From DASQUK01 sp046726215 (GTDB taxonomy: Bacteria > Actinomycetota > Acidimicrobiia > Acidimicrobiales > VFJN01): a stretch of 64,000 nt of DNA. Under the pieces are notes generated by a model. The model had not been told where the DNA came from, made no database searches, and worked only from the letters and a program-made list of their open reading frames with translations. Position numbers and translations under genes: made by a program. Shown here piece by piece: positions 33,942-42,483 of the stretch (position 1 is its first letter; every line of letters begins with the position of its first letter). The stretch covers positions 28,545 to 92,544 of the forward strand of contig JBKPAA010000008.1 in assembly GCA_046726215.1 (NCBI GenBank), given 5' to 3'.

Positions 33942-34661
33942 TCAGGTGAGCGGCTCGGGGGCGGTCGTGAACGCCAGGCCCAGGTGGGCGGTGTCGTTGT
34001 AGCGGCGGATGACCCAGCGGTCGTCGGTGACGACCAGGTGGGAGACGGCGGCATTGTCGGAGCCGGTGAAGGCGAAGCCCCTCGACCCGCTGGCCTCGGC
34101 CAAGACCTGGCCGATGACGCCGCCGTGGGACACCACCGCCACGGTCTCGTCGGGGTGGGCGGCGGCGATGCGGCCGATGGCGGTGCGCACCCGGGCGGCG
34201 AAGGCGTCGCCCGGCTCGGCACCCGGAATGACGTCCCACCGCTGCTCGGCGTACATCCGCTGCGCCACGGGATGCCCCTCGGCCACGTGCTTGCGGAACG
34301 TGCCCCCCTCCCACTCGCCCAGGTACACCTCACGGAGGTCGGGTTCGACGCGGGGCTCGAGCCCCAGCCTGGCGGCCAGGGGCGCAGCGGTCTCGGCCGT
34401 CCGCCGCAGCGTCGACACATAGATGGCCCTGATCGGCTCGTGCGCCAGCCGGTCCGCCAGGCGCTCCGCCTGGTCGCGGCCGATCGGGTCGAGCGGGGGA
34501 TCGCCATGGCCGTCGACCAGCGGAAACGGGGCGTCCTCGCGCGCGGGCGCAGACTCGCCGTGGCGCACCAACAACAGCTCGCAGGCGCCGGGTGGGCGTC
34601 GGAAGCGGAGCTGGCGGTAGCCGCCGGCGTCGGGGGACTCCTGGGTTCCCTGGGCGGTCAA
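33942..34661 (-). CDS. histidine phosphatase family protein (phosphoglycerate-mutase-like)
   Basis: About 239 residues. The catalytic motif LLLVRHGES holds the phospho-accepting histidine, and VSHGGVIGQVL supplies the second. Asp/Glu residues in LREVYLGEWEGG complete the site. The start is uncertain: TTG at 34661 gives the best length, and no ATG is available between it and the catalytic motif. The gene lies 14 bp after the BI-1 gene and is probably co-transcribed. The substrate cannot be predicted. Confidence 0.85.
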   Translation of the reverse strand: MTAQGTQESPDAGGYRQLRFRRPPGACELLLVRHGESAPAREDAPFPLVDGHGDPPLDPIGRDQAERLADRLAHEPIRAIYVSTLRRTAETAAPLAARLGLEPRVEPDLREVYLGEWEGGTFRKHVAEGHPVAQRMYAEQRWDVIPGAEPGDAFAARVRTAIGRIAAAHPDETVAVVSHGGVIGQVLAEASGSRGFAFTGSDNAAVSHLVVTDDRWVIRRYNDTAHLGLAFTTAPEPLT

Positions 34662-34675
34662 GCGACCCCGCCCGC

Positions 34676-35386
34676 TCAGCGGCGGACCTGGCCGAGCAGG
34701 CGCAGCACGTACCAGAACAGCAGCATGACAGAGGCGAAGAGCTGCACGGCGGCGCCAACGTAGGCGTCGGCGGGGTAGCGCCGGATGATCGTCTGGGTCT
34801 GGTAGAGGATCGAGCCGCCGGCCAGGCCGATCATCGCGACCGAGAACCACACGCCCAGGTCGAGGCCGAACAGCAGCGCCCCGGCGATGAGCACCAGCGC
34901 GCACACGCCCGCCCACAGCAGGATCGGCCGGAGGTACGAAAGATCAGCTCGCGTCACCAACGCGACGGCGCTCAGCCCGGCGAAGCCGATGGCGGTGATC
35001 ACGGCGGCCGCCAGCACGGTCGTGGTGCCGTCGCTCTGGACCTCGAAGATGTAGTGGAGGAAGGGGGCAAAGATCACGGCCTCGGCGGCCGCCAGCCCGA
35101 ACAGCCCCGCGTACTGCCGCGACGGGTTGAGGATGTCGTGCGCGGCGCTGGTGGCCAGCCAGCTCACTACCATGAAGCCGCCGAGCAGCAGGATCCAGCG
35201 ACCGCCGCTCGCGAACACGATGTCGTAGAGCGCTTCGGCCGCCCCCAGGTTGATCAGCAGGGCCTCGAAGGCCACGAACGCCAGGAGCGCCGCCAGCAGG
35301 TGCTGGTAGACCCGGACGAGGAACTCGCCGCGTGCTACGTCGTCGAGCATGACGACGGGCGGATTGGACGGGGGCGCAGCGGCCAT
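34676..35386 (-). CDS. BAX inhibitor-1/YccA family membrane protein
   Basis: A 236-residue protein with seven helices, the standard BI-1 topology. It begins DDVARGEFLVRVYQHLLAALLAFVAFE. The family's two aspartates that form a pH-sensing pair in the Bacillus subtilis YetJ protein appear replaced: the site usually YDTQ is YQTQ here, and the site usually LYLD is LFAS. Calcium leak control may thus differ. GGAGGA precedes the ATG closely. It is followed by the phosphatase gene in the same direction. Confidence 0.85.
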   Translation of the reverse strand: MAAAPPSNPPVVMLDDVARGEFLVRVYQHLLAALLAFVAFEALLINLGAAEALYDIVFASGGRWILLLGGFMVVSWLATSAAHDILNPSRQYAGLFGLAAAEAVIFAPFLHYIFEVQSDGTTTVLAAAVITAIGFAGLSAVALVTRADLSYLRPILLWAGVCALVLIAGALLFGLDLGVWFSVAMIGLAGGSILYQTQTIIRRYPADAYVGAAVQLFASVMLLFWYVLRLLGQVRR

Positions 35387-35664
35387 CGGGTCCTCCGGTG
35401 CAGGATCGGCGACGAACGCCGCCAGGCTAGTGGACCCTCGCGGAAGTCATCGTGGCGTCTCGCCTGGCCAGATTCGCCGCTGGACTGCGTCCTCGTCGTC
35501 GCCGCAGCTATGGCTGCGCCTTCCTCCTGCGTCCTTGCCAGCGACGAATCTGCCTCGGCGATACATCCACGGAACTTCCGCGAGCGCCCACTAGTGAACC
35601 CGCCGGACCTCACCGCGTCGGCCGCGACCGGGAGTCGGCGGCACGGACCGCTCCGGGCGGGCCG
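35387..35664. other. intergenic region without a gene
   Basis: This 278-bp stretch precedes the BI-1 gene and follows the SnoaL-like gene. Short frames within it have Arg/Pro/Ser-rich composition and no ribosome-binding sites. I see no clear operator or repeat. It may hold the BI-1 promoter. Confidence 0.4.
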
Positions 35665-36060
35665 TCAGCCCGAAGGCTCGTGACCGTCACGCTGTCCGGG
35701 GGCGAAGGGCCACTCCTCGAACGCCACGCACCGGCCGTCGCTGCCGAAGCGGATGACCCACAGGTCTCGCCAGCGCTCCGGCGTGACCCCGCCGCCGTCG
35801 TAGTCGACGCTCACCCGCACCACCGCGGTCGTGTCCTCGACCGCGACGACGTCACTGGCCATCACGAACGGCTCGTCGGCGCCCTCCCGCGCCTCGTCCC
35901 AGAACCGGGCGATGGCGTCGAGGCCCTCGAGCGGCGGTGCCCAGGGTGAGGGCAGGTAGGAGGCGGCGGGCGAGAAGAGCTTGGCGAGAGCGTCGGTGCC
36001 GGCGGTGCGCCAGGCCCGCTCGTAGCCCTCGACCCACCGCGCCACGTCGGATCGGTCCAT
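35665..36060 (-). CDS. SnoaL/NTF2-like protein
   Basis: A 131-residue protein. It begins MDRSDVARWVEGYERAWRTAGTDALAKLFSPAASY, the usual helical start of SnoaL-like folds. The rest is a curved beta sheet (VVAVEDTTAVVRVSVDYDGG, then WVIRFGSDGRCVAFEEWPF). Such proteins are ligand-binding or cyclase-type enzymes, and the function is unclear. It lies 24 bp after the stop of the ABC permease gene on the same strand, so it probably belongs to that operon. Confidence 0.85.
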   Translation of the reverse strand: MDRSDVARWVEGYERAWRTAGTDALAKLFSPAASYLPSPWAPPLEGLDAIARFWDEAREGADEPFVMASDVVAVEDTTAVVRVSVDYDGGGVTPERWRDLWVIRFGSDGRCVAFEEWPFAPGQRDGHEPSG

Positions 36061-36084
36061 GGCTCCATCCTGCCCAACCGGCAC

Positions 36085-36927
36085 CTACGAGCGCCGATAG
36101 CGGGCGATCGCCAGCGGTGCGAACACCAGGACCAGCCCCGCCGACCACAGCAGCGAGAGGACCACCCAGTGGGCCGTGGAGCCGCCCAGGCCGGCGAGCG
36201 AGGGGTCGCCGAGGGCCAGCGAACGCACGGCATTGGTCATGGCCGTGATCGGCTGGTTCTCGGCGATCGGCTGCATCCACCCCGGCATCGAGTCGACCGG
36301 TACGTACGCGCTCGACACGAACGTCAGCGGGAACACCAGCAGCGACATGCCCTGCGCCGCCTGCGCACTGCCGGCCACCAGCCCGATCCAGACGAACAGC
36401 CAGGTGACTGCGAAGCCGTAGACCACACACAGGCCGAAGGCGGCCAGCGCCTGCTGCACGTCGCCGTGGATGCGGAACCCGATCGCGAACCCGATGGCGG
36501 TGGTGATCGCCAGGCCCCATGCGAGCACGCCGGTGTCGGCCAGCGTGCGCCCGGCCAGCAACGCGGAGCGGTACACGGGCAGCGACCGGAGCCGGTCGAA
36601 GAAGCCGTGCTCGACATCCTCGGCCACGCCGGCCGCCGTGCCGGTCCCCGCGAACAGCACGCTGGTCACGACGAAGCCGGGAACCAGGAAGTCGACGTAG
36701 GGGACCGGGCCGGGGTTTATGGCGCCGCCGAACACGTAGCGGAAGATCAGCAGGAACATGGCGCCCTGGATCGTGCCGATGAGCACCAGCTGTGGGGTGC
36801 GCATGAACTTGCGCACGGTGCGGAGGGCCACCGACCACGAGGTGGTCAGCGGACCGGCCGGCACTGCGGCCGGGGCGATGGCCGGCGGCGCTGCGCCTGC
36901 GGGGCGGTCGAGGGTGGTGACGGTCAT
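36085..36927 (-). CDS. ABC-2 type drug exporter permease (DrrB-like)
   Basis: A 280-residue membrane protein with six helices. The N-terminal cytoplasmic part VALRTVRKFMRTPQLVLIG and the EDVEHGFFDRLRSLPVYRSALLAGR loop are typical of the DrrB family. The ATG at 36927 follows the ATPase gene stop by 19 bp. It would form the transmembrane pore of the exporter with the ATPase encoded upstream. The substrate is probably an amphiphilic compound. Confidence 0.92.
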   Translation of the reverse strand: MTVTTLDRPAGAAPPAIAPAAVPAGPLTTSWSVALRTVRKFMRTPQLVLIGTIQGAMFLLIFRYVFGGAINPGPVPYVDFLVPGFVVTSVLFAGTGTAAGVAEDVEHGFFDRLRSLPVYRSALLAGRTLADTGVLAWGLAITTAIGFAIGFRIHGDVQQALAAFGLCVVYGFAVTWLFVWIGLVAGSAQAAQGMSLLVFPLTFVSSAYVPVDSMPGWMQPIAENQPITAMTNAVRSLALGDPSLAGLGGSTAHWVVLSLLWSAGLVLVFAPLAIARYRRS

Positions 36928-36946
36928 CTGGGATGGGCTCCTCGGA

Positions 36947-37957
36947 TCAGGCGGCGCCGGCGGAGACCACCGGTGCCTGCGGGTCGTGGTCGATGTCGGC
37001 GCCATCCGACGCAGCGTCGAGGGGTGCACCAGTGAGCACGAGGAAGACCTCGTCGAGCGTCGGCCGGCGCAGCGCAATGTCGTCGACGTCGACGCCGAGC
37101 ACGTCGAGCGCCCGTACGGCGTCGTTCATGGCTCGCCGGCCGCCGACGACCGGCACGGTCACCCGCCGCGTGGTGGCGTCGAGCCGTGGGGCCCCGGTGC
37201 CGATCGGTGCCAGGGCCCCGGCCAACCCGCCGAGGTCGTCGGCGTGGTGGGCATGCACCTCGATGACGTCGCGCCCGGCGCGCGACTTGAGCTCGCTCTG
37301 GGTGCCCTCGGCGATCACCCGGCCGTGGTCGATGATGACCACCTGGCTGGCAAGCTGGTCGGCTTCGTCGAGGTACTGCGTCGTCAGCAGCACGTCGGTG
37401 CCGTGAGCCACGAGCCCGCGGATGGCATCCCACAGATCCATGCGGCTGCGCGGATCGAGGCCCGTCGTGGGCTCGTCGAGCAGCAGGAGGCGGGGAGCCC
37501 CCACGAGGCTGGCGCCCAGGTCGAGCCGGCGTCGCATGCCACCCGAGTAGGTGCGCACCAGCCGGTCCGCGGCGTCGGTGAGCCCCAGCTGTGCGAGCAC
37601 GGCTTCGGAATTGGCGCGGGCAGAGCGCCGGTCGTGGCCGAAGAGCCGGGCCACCATGTCGAGGTTCTCGCGGCCGGTCATGGCCTCCTCGACCGCGGCG
37701 TACTGGCCCGCCAGGCCGATGATGCGGCGCACGCGCTCCGGATGCCGAGCCGCGTCGATGCCGTCGACGCGCAGCGATCCTCCGTCGGGGCGGACGAGCG
37801 TGGCAACCGTGCGCACGAACGGCGTCTTGCCGGCGCCGTTGGGGCCGAGCACGGCGACCACTTGGCCGCTGTGGGCGACGAGGTCGAGCCCGGCCAGGGC
37901 GTCGACCTTGCCGAACCGCTTCGTGAGGCCGTGGGCCTCGACGATGGGGGATGCCAT
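36947..37957 (-). CDS. ABC exporter ATPase (DrrA-like)
   Basis: A 336-residue ATPase. Walker A is GPNGAGKTP near residues 43-51, signature YSGGMRRRLDLG, Walker B LLLLDEPTTGLDPRSR, and H-loop TTQYLDEADQL. Proline after GKT, where T is usual, is unusual but leaves the GxxxxGKT core intact. The C-terminal 90 residues form the DrrA-type extension. It starts 5 bases after the PadR gene stop and is followed by the permease gene, so the whole set is one transcript. Confidence 0.93.
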   Translation of the reverse strand: MASPIVEAHGLTKRFGKVDALAGLDLVAHSGQVVAVLGPNGAGKTPFVRTVATLVRPDGGSLRVDGIDAARHPERVRRIIGLAGQYAAVEEAMTGRENLDMVARLFGHDRRSARANSEAVLAQLGLTDAADRLVRTYSGGMRRRLDLGASLVGAPRLLLLDEPTTGLDPRSRMDLWDAIRGLVAHGTDVLLTTQYLDEADQLASQVVIIDHGRVIAEGTQSELKSRAGRDVIEVHAHHADDLGGLAGALAPIGTGAPRLDATTRRVTVPVVGGRRAMNDAVRALDVLGVDVDDIALRRPTLDEVFLVLTGAPLDAASDGADIDHDPQAPVVSAGAA

Positions 37958-37962
37958 CGGTG

Positions 37963-38619
37963 TCACTCCTTGTCGTCGTCGGTCTCGTGGGCGGCGCCAC
38001 CGGCGCCGGGCCGCGATGGGGTGAAGCCGTCCCTGTACCAGCGGCGCCACTCGTCGACCCCGGGCAGGTCACCCGACTCGATGTCGGCGATGAGCTGCCG
38101 CGTGAACTCGAGCTCGGCACTCACCAGCGCCGCCTGGTACTCGTCCTCGATCCAGAAGAGGCGGGGCAGGCCCCGCTTCTCCAGCGCTTCGCGCAGGCCC
38201 TGCCACTGATCGAGGCGGACCTCGAGAGCCTGGCAACGCTGGCGCAGCAGGGGGATCGCGTCGTCCGGCGAGAGGGCGTGGAGCAATGACAGCGCCGCCT
38301 CGAACTGGAGGTATTCCTTGACCGGGACCCCGACGAGCTCGGACAGCCACTCGTACATCTCGGTCTTGCCGGAATCCGTGATCTCGTACACGGTGCGCTC
38401 CGGCCGGCGGCCTTCGCGGAAGGTCTCGACCGCCCGGATCAGCCCGCGCTTGTCCAGCGACTCGACGACGCCGTACAGCGAGCCGTAGTTGAGCCGGACG
38501 CTCTCGTGCTTGGCGCGGCTGCGCAGGGTCTGCGCCATCTCATAGGGGTGCATGGGGCGCTCGTAGAGCGAGGTGAGCACCGCCAGGGCCAACGGATTCG
38601 AACGACTGCGCGTGGGCAT
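37963..38619 (-). CDS. PadR family transcriptional repressor
   Basis: About 218 residues. The winged helix includes NPLALAVLTSLYERPMHPYEMAQTLRSR and LNYGSLYGVVESLDKRGLI, the PadR pattern. The C-terminal helical domain mediates dimerisation. ATGs at 38631 and 38619 are both possible. It is the first gene of the drug-exporter operon and most likely represses it, with the exporter's substrate as inducer. Operator candidates lie just upstream. Confidence 0.93.
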   Translation of the reverse strand: MPTRSRSNPLALAVLTSLYERPMHPYEMAQTLRSRAKHESVRLNYGSLYGVVESLDKRGLIRAVETFREGRRPERTVYEITDSGKTEMYEWLSELVGVPVKEYLQFEAALSLLHALSPDDAIPLLRQRCQALEVRLDQWQGLREALEKRGLPRLFWIEDEYQAALVSAELEFTRQLIADIESGDLPGVDEWRRWYRDGFTPSRPGAGGAAHETDDDKE

Positions 38620-38627
38620 GTCCTGGA

Positions 38628-38670
38628 CCATATATTCGGTTCCGTATATTTGACAACGTGTAAAATGTCA
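38628..38670. promoter_or_regulatory. AT-rich operator candidates for PadR operon
   Basis: ATATATTCGG and CCGTATATTT make an imperfect dyad centred on TT, and TGACA/TGTCA at 38651-38670 form a second with a 10-base spacer. These AT-rich dyads in a 70% GC region mark the divergent promoter of the exporter operon and the HAD gene. PadR boxes are often ATGT-N8-ACAT-like, so neither is an exact match. Confidence 0.45.
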
Positions 38671-38688
38671 CGGGGCCAAGCTGGTCGC

Positions 38689-39381
38689 GTGAGCGATGGA
38701 GGCGGCGTGCGCCGGACGGGGATCCTGTTCGACCTCGACGGCACCCTGGTCGACAGCGTCTACCAACACGTCCTCGCCTGGCGGGAGGCCCTGGAGGCCG
38801 AGGGCATCGACATCCCGGTGTGGACGATCCACCGCAGGATCGGCATGAGCGGCGGCCTGTTCGCCCGCGCGCTCCTGCGGGAGGTGGGCGCGCCCATCAG
38901 CCCTGAGCTGGCGGAGGGCCTGCAGGCCCGGCATCACGACGCATTCGAGCGCTACCGCGGTGGGGTGCGGCCCCTGCCCGGCGCCGTCGCCCTCCTGGAA
39001 CGGCTGACGTCCGTCGGCGCCCCGTGGGCGATCGCCACCAGCGGGCGGCTGGCGACGGCCGGACCCAATCTGGCGCTGCTGGGCGTGCCCGACGGGGTGC
39101 CGATCGTCACCCGCGACGCCGTGACCCGCGCCAAGCCCGACCCCGACCTGTTCCTCGCGGCGGCGGAGGCCCTGGGCCTGGCCGTCGAGGACTGCGTCGT
39201 GGTGGGAGACAGCGTGTGGGACCTGCTCGCCGCACGCCGGGCCCGGGCGTTGGGTGTCGGCCTGCTCTCGGGCGGCTACGGCACCGACGAGCTCGAGCGC
39301 GCCGGCGCCTTCCGGGTGTACGAGGACCCCGCGGACCTGCTCCGGCACCTCGACGAGGTGGGTGTCCGCGAGCTGGAGTGA
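38689..39381 (+). CDS. HAD superfamily hydrolase (phosphoglycolate-phosphatase-like)
   Basis: About 230 residues. Motif I is FDLDGTLVDS with the nucleophilic aspartate, motif II IATSG, motif III lysine in RAKPDP, and motif IV GDSVWDLLAARRA. The helical cap is the small type common in phosphoglycolate and beta-phosphoglucomutase enzymes. Starts at GTG 38689 or GTG 38707 (GGAGG 4 bases ahead) are both possible. It is convergent with the VOC gene. The substrate is not evident. Confidence 0.9.
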   Translation: MSDGGGVRRTGILFDLDGTLVDSVYQHVLAWREALEAEGIDIPVWTIHRRIGMSGGLFARALLREVGAPISPELAEGLQARHHDAFERYRGGVRPLPGAVALLERLTSVGAPWAIATSGRLATAGPNLALLGVPDGVPIVTRDAVTRAKPDPDLFLAAAEALGLAVEDCVVVGDSVWDLLAARRARALGVGLLSGGYGTDELERAGAFRVYEDPADLLRHLDEVGVRELE

Positions 39382-39392
39382 CCGGACTTCGG

Positions 39393-39773
39393 CTACGAGG
39401 CATAGCAGCGGAACTCGACCAACAGCCCGTCGGGATCGTGAACGTAGATCGACTGACCCAGCCCCCGGGCGCCGAACCGTTCGCCGCGATCCACCACCTC
39501 GAGCCCGGGTTCGCCGTCCAGGTCCTCGAGCTCACTGGGGGAGACCACGAAGCAGATGTGGTCGAGGTGGCCGCGATCGGCCCCGGTGTCCCCGGGGACG
39601 AGGTCCATGATGGTCGATTCGTCGATGCGCAGCGAGGGGAAGGGCGCCTCGCCGGCTCGCCACTCCTCGACCCGCACCCCGGCGAGCCCGGCGTGCCGCC
39701 CGTACCAGGCCAGTGCCCGCTCGATGTCGGCGACGACGAGCACGAGATGGTCGAGGGCGAGGGCGGTGGCCAT
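39393..39773 (-). CDS. VOC family protein (glyoxalase/fosfomycin-resistance-like)
   Basis: A 126-residue VOC protein. It begins MATALALDHLVLVVADIERALAWY with the metal-ligand histidine, and has DHICFVVSP in the second unit and FRCYAS with the terminal glutamate region (LVEFRC). Only an upstream extension (start at 39872) would overlap the methyltransferase remnant, so 39773 is preferred. Metal-binding residues suggest an active enzyme. The substrate is unknown. Confidence 0.88.
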   Translation of the reverse strand: MATALALDHLVLVVADIERALAWYGRHAGLAGVRVEEWRAGEAPFPSLRIDESTIMDLVPGDTGADRGHLDHICFVVSPSELEDLDGEPGLEVVDRGERFGARGLGQSIYVHDPDGLLVEFRCYAS

Positions 39774-39808
39774 GGCAACCTCCTGTCGGCGGCGTCTCCG
39801 CAAGCCTG

Positions 39809-39974
39809 TCACGCCCGGGCGGTGACCTCGCCGTGCACCACGACGAAGACGCCGTCGGGATCGGCGGCCCACTCCCGCCAGGCAGCGGCGATGCCGGCCG
39901 ACGGGGTCGCTCAGGTGCTGCAGGACTCGGTGGGCATGGACGACGTCGAACCGCCCCCTGTCAACCCGGTGGCC
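39809..39974 (-). pseudogene. remnant of a SAM-dependent methyltransferase
   Basis: On the minus strand, one frame reads FDVVHAHRVLQHLSDPV, the signature after motif III of class I methyltransferases. Just after it, the adjacent frame reads AWREWAADPDG and VVVHGEV and then a stop, matching the typical C-terminal end of the same family. The intervening 80-100 residues and the whole N terminus are missing, and a TAA at 39975-39977 closes the frame on the 5' side. This is a deletion remnant rather than a gene. Family assignment is from memory of such proteins. Confidence 0.6.
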
Positions 39975-39981
39975 TTAGCGC

Positions 39982-42468
39982 GTGCTTGACGCCATGGGCC
40001 TGGATCTTGACGCGTCGTTAGCGCGCATCCGCCCGGCCGGCCGCCACGGTAGGGGCGTGTCAGTCGACACCTCCCCGGGAATGCGCGCCCCGGCGGCTGT
40101 TCGGCCGCCCGGGGCGACCACGCCCCTGCCGCCGGATCCCCTGTCGTACCGCCTCAAGCGCAGGCTGCTGGGCAAGCCCCTGAACAGCGAGGAGCTGGAG
40201 CACCAACGCCTGGGCAAGCCGACGGCATTGGCCGTATTCGCCTCCGACAACCTGTCGTCGTCGGCCTATGCGACCGAGGAGATCCTGCACGTACTGATCC
40301 CGGTGGCGGGGGCGGTGGCGTTCTCCCTCGTCGTTCCGGTCACCCTGGCGATGTGCGTGGTCCTGGGGTTCCTGATCCTGTCCTACCGGGAGACCATCAA
40401 GGAGTACCCCTCCGCCGGCGGCGCCTACCTGGTCACGAAGGACAACTTCGGGCCCACGGTGGCCCAGGTGGCCGGTGCGTCGCTGCTCGTCGACTACATC
40501 CTGACCGTCGCGGTCTCGGCCTCGGCCGGTACCGCGGCCCTGACCTCGGCGTTCGATGCCCTCGCCCCCTACCGGGTCCCGATTTCGGTGTTCTTCATCA
40601 GCGTCATCGCCTGGGGCAACCTGCGAGGGGTCAGGGAGTCGGGGAGGATCTTCGCCATCCCCACGTACTTCTTCATGCTCACAATGGCGTTCCTGCTCGG
40701 CATCGGGGCGTGGAAGTACCTCTCCGGTGACCTGCCCGACTTCTCGGGGGTGGTGAGCCATGGCCAGCTCACCCTCGATGGCGCCGGGGTCAGCGGGGTC
40801 GGGTTCCTGCTTGGCGTGAGGCTCTACGACGTCCTCCACGCCTTCGCGTCCGGCGGCGCCGCGGTCACCGGCGTCGAGGCCATCTCCAACGGCGTGCCCG
40901 CGTTCCGCAAACCCGAGTGGCGCAACGCCCGCCAGACGCTGGTGCTCATGGGCACGGGGCTGGGCATCATGTTCCTCGGCCTGTCAGCGCTGGCAGCCAA
41001 GATGGAGATCCGTCCCTACGAGGTGGGGACGCCAACGGTCATCTCCCAGATCGGTCAGGCGGTCTTCGGCGGCGGTCCCGTGGGCGATGCGCTCTACTAC
41101 GCCCTGCAGGCCGGCACGATGCTGATCCTCATCATGGCGGCGAACACCGGCTTCGCCGACTTCCCGCGGCTGGCCAGCTTCCAGGCGGGCGACAGCTTCC
41201 TGCCCCGCCAGCTCACCAAGCGGGGCCACAGGCTCGTCTACTCCAACGGCATCATCGCCCTGGCCGGCGCCGCCATGGCCCTCGTGATCATCACCGGGGC
41301 CGAGGTGACCCGGCTGATCCCGCTCTACGCCATCGGCGTGTTCACCGGCTTCACGCTGTCGCAGTCGGGCATGACCAAGCACCATTGGCGCAAGCGTGAG
41401 CCGGGGTGGCGCAGGGGGATCGCGGTCAACGGCTTCGGCGCGTTCCTGTCGGCGGTGGTGACGGTGGTCGTCGCCGTGACCAAGTTCCGGGATGGCGCCT
41501 GGGCGATCCTCATCATCCTCCCGTTGCTGGTCGTCGTGTTCCTGCGGCTCAATCGGCAGTACGTGCGCGAGGCCGCTTCGCTCGAGGCCGACGTTCCCGC
41601 GGCCGCCAAGGCGCCGATCCTGCGCCGCCACGTCGTGATGGTGTTCGTCGACCGCCTCGACCTGGCCGCCGCCCGCGCCATCCAGTACGCCCGCACGCTT
41701 GCGCCCGACGAGTTGCGGGCCGTCCACTTCGTGCTCGACGACGAGGCCGCCCGCCACCTGGCCGAGGAATGGACCCGGCTCGGGCTCCATCGGGTGCAGC
41801 TCGAACTGGTCGAATGCCCGGACCGGCGGCTCACCCGCAGCGCCGTCGAGACTGTCGCCCGCGAGGTCGCCGACGGCGAGACCGAGGTCAGCGTGCTCCT
41901 GCCCGACCGCAAGTTCAACGGGTTGTGGCACCGGATCCTGCACGACCGGACGGCGGACGCCATCGCCGAACAGGTGTCCCGCCTGCCGCACGCCAACGTC
42001 ACCACCGTCCCCTTCCATTTCGAGGCCGCCGAGGACGCCCGGGTGCCGCTGTCCGCGATCGTCGGCGCGGCCGGCGGACACGGCGACGGCGGCTCGGCGG
42101 GTCCGCGCCCGGAAGGCGGCGGACTGCCGCAGGAGGCGCCGCTGCCGGTGCGCCCGTTCGGGGGCGACGGCAGCGACGGTCCCGCTCGCTACGAGGTCCC
42201 GGGCACCACCCCCATCGCCGACGCCCGCTACCGGGACCGCGTCCGGCTCGCCGGCCGGGTTCGGTCCCTGCGAGTCGCCCCGCAACACGACGCGCCGCTC
42301 CTCGAGCTGGTGCTCGACGACGGCAGCGCCGCGATCTCGGTGGTCTTCCTCGGCCGGCGCGGCCTAGCCGGCGTCGGTGTGGGAGCACACATGGTGGTCG
42401 AGGGTACGGTCGGGCTGCACCGCAACCGGCTCGCGCTGCTCAACCCGGCCTACGAGCTGCGGATCTAG
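39982..42468 (+). CDS. APC family amino-acid permease fused to a C-terminal OB-fold
   Basis: Up to 828 residues. Residues about 60-530 are a 12-helix APC transporter (SDNLSSSAYATEEILHVLIP; ITGAEVTRLIPLYAIGVFTG). A cytoplasmic alpha-beta domain (RRHVVMVFVDRLDLAAARAIQYARTL) follows. The final 79 residues (about 750-828) are an OB-fold nucleic-acid-binding-like domain (VRLAGRVRSLRV; LELVLDDGSAAISVVFLGRR). In mycobacteria a similar OB protein is encoded near a similar permease and Trk genes, so this fusion joins known neighbours. The start is uncertain: GTG 39982, GTG 40057 or ATG 40081. Confidence 0.88.
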   Translation: MLDAMGLDLDASLARIRPAGRHGRGVSVDTSPGMRAPAAVRPPGATTPLPPDPLSYRLKRRLLGKPLNSEELEHQRLGKPTALAVFASDNLSSSAYATEEILHVLIPVAGAVAFSLVVPVTLAMCVVLGFLILSYRETIKEYPSAGGAYLVTKDNFGPTVAQVAGASLLVDYILTVAVSASAGTAALTSAFDALAPYRVPISVFFISVIAWGNLRGVRESGRIFAIPTYFFMLTMAFLLGIGAWKYLSGDLPDFSGVVSHGQLTLDGAGVSGVGFLLGVRLYDVLHAFASGGAAVTGVEAISNGVPAFRKPEWRNARQTLVLMGTGLGIMFLGLSALAAKMEIRPYEVGTPTVISQIGQAVFGGGPVGDALYYALQAGTMLILIMAANTGFADFPRLASFQAGDSFLPRQLTKRGHRLVYSNGIIALAGAAMALVIITGAEVTRLIPLYAIGVFTGFTLSQSGMTKHHWRKREPGWRRGIAVNGFGAFLSAVVTVVVAVTKFRDGAWAILIILPLLVVVFLRLNRQYVREAASLEADVPAAAKAPILRRHVVMVFVDRLDLAAARAIQYARTLAPDELRAVHFVLDDEAARHLAEEWTRLGLHRVQLELVECPDRRLTRSAVETVAREVADGETEVSVLLPDRKFNGLWHRILHDRTADAIAEQVSRLPHANVTTVPFHFEAAEDARVPLSAIVGAAGGHGDGGSAGPRPEGGGLPQEAPLPVRPFGGDGSDGPARYEVPGTTPIADARYRDRVRLAGRVRSLRVAPQHDAPLLELVLDDGSAAISVVFLGRRGLAGVGVGAHMVVEGTVGLHRNRLALLNPAYELRI

Positions 42469-42483
42469 CGTCCTCGCGCTCGG

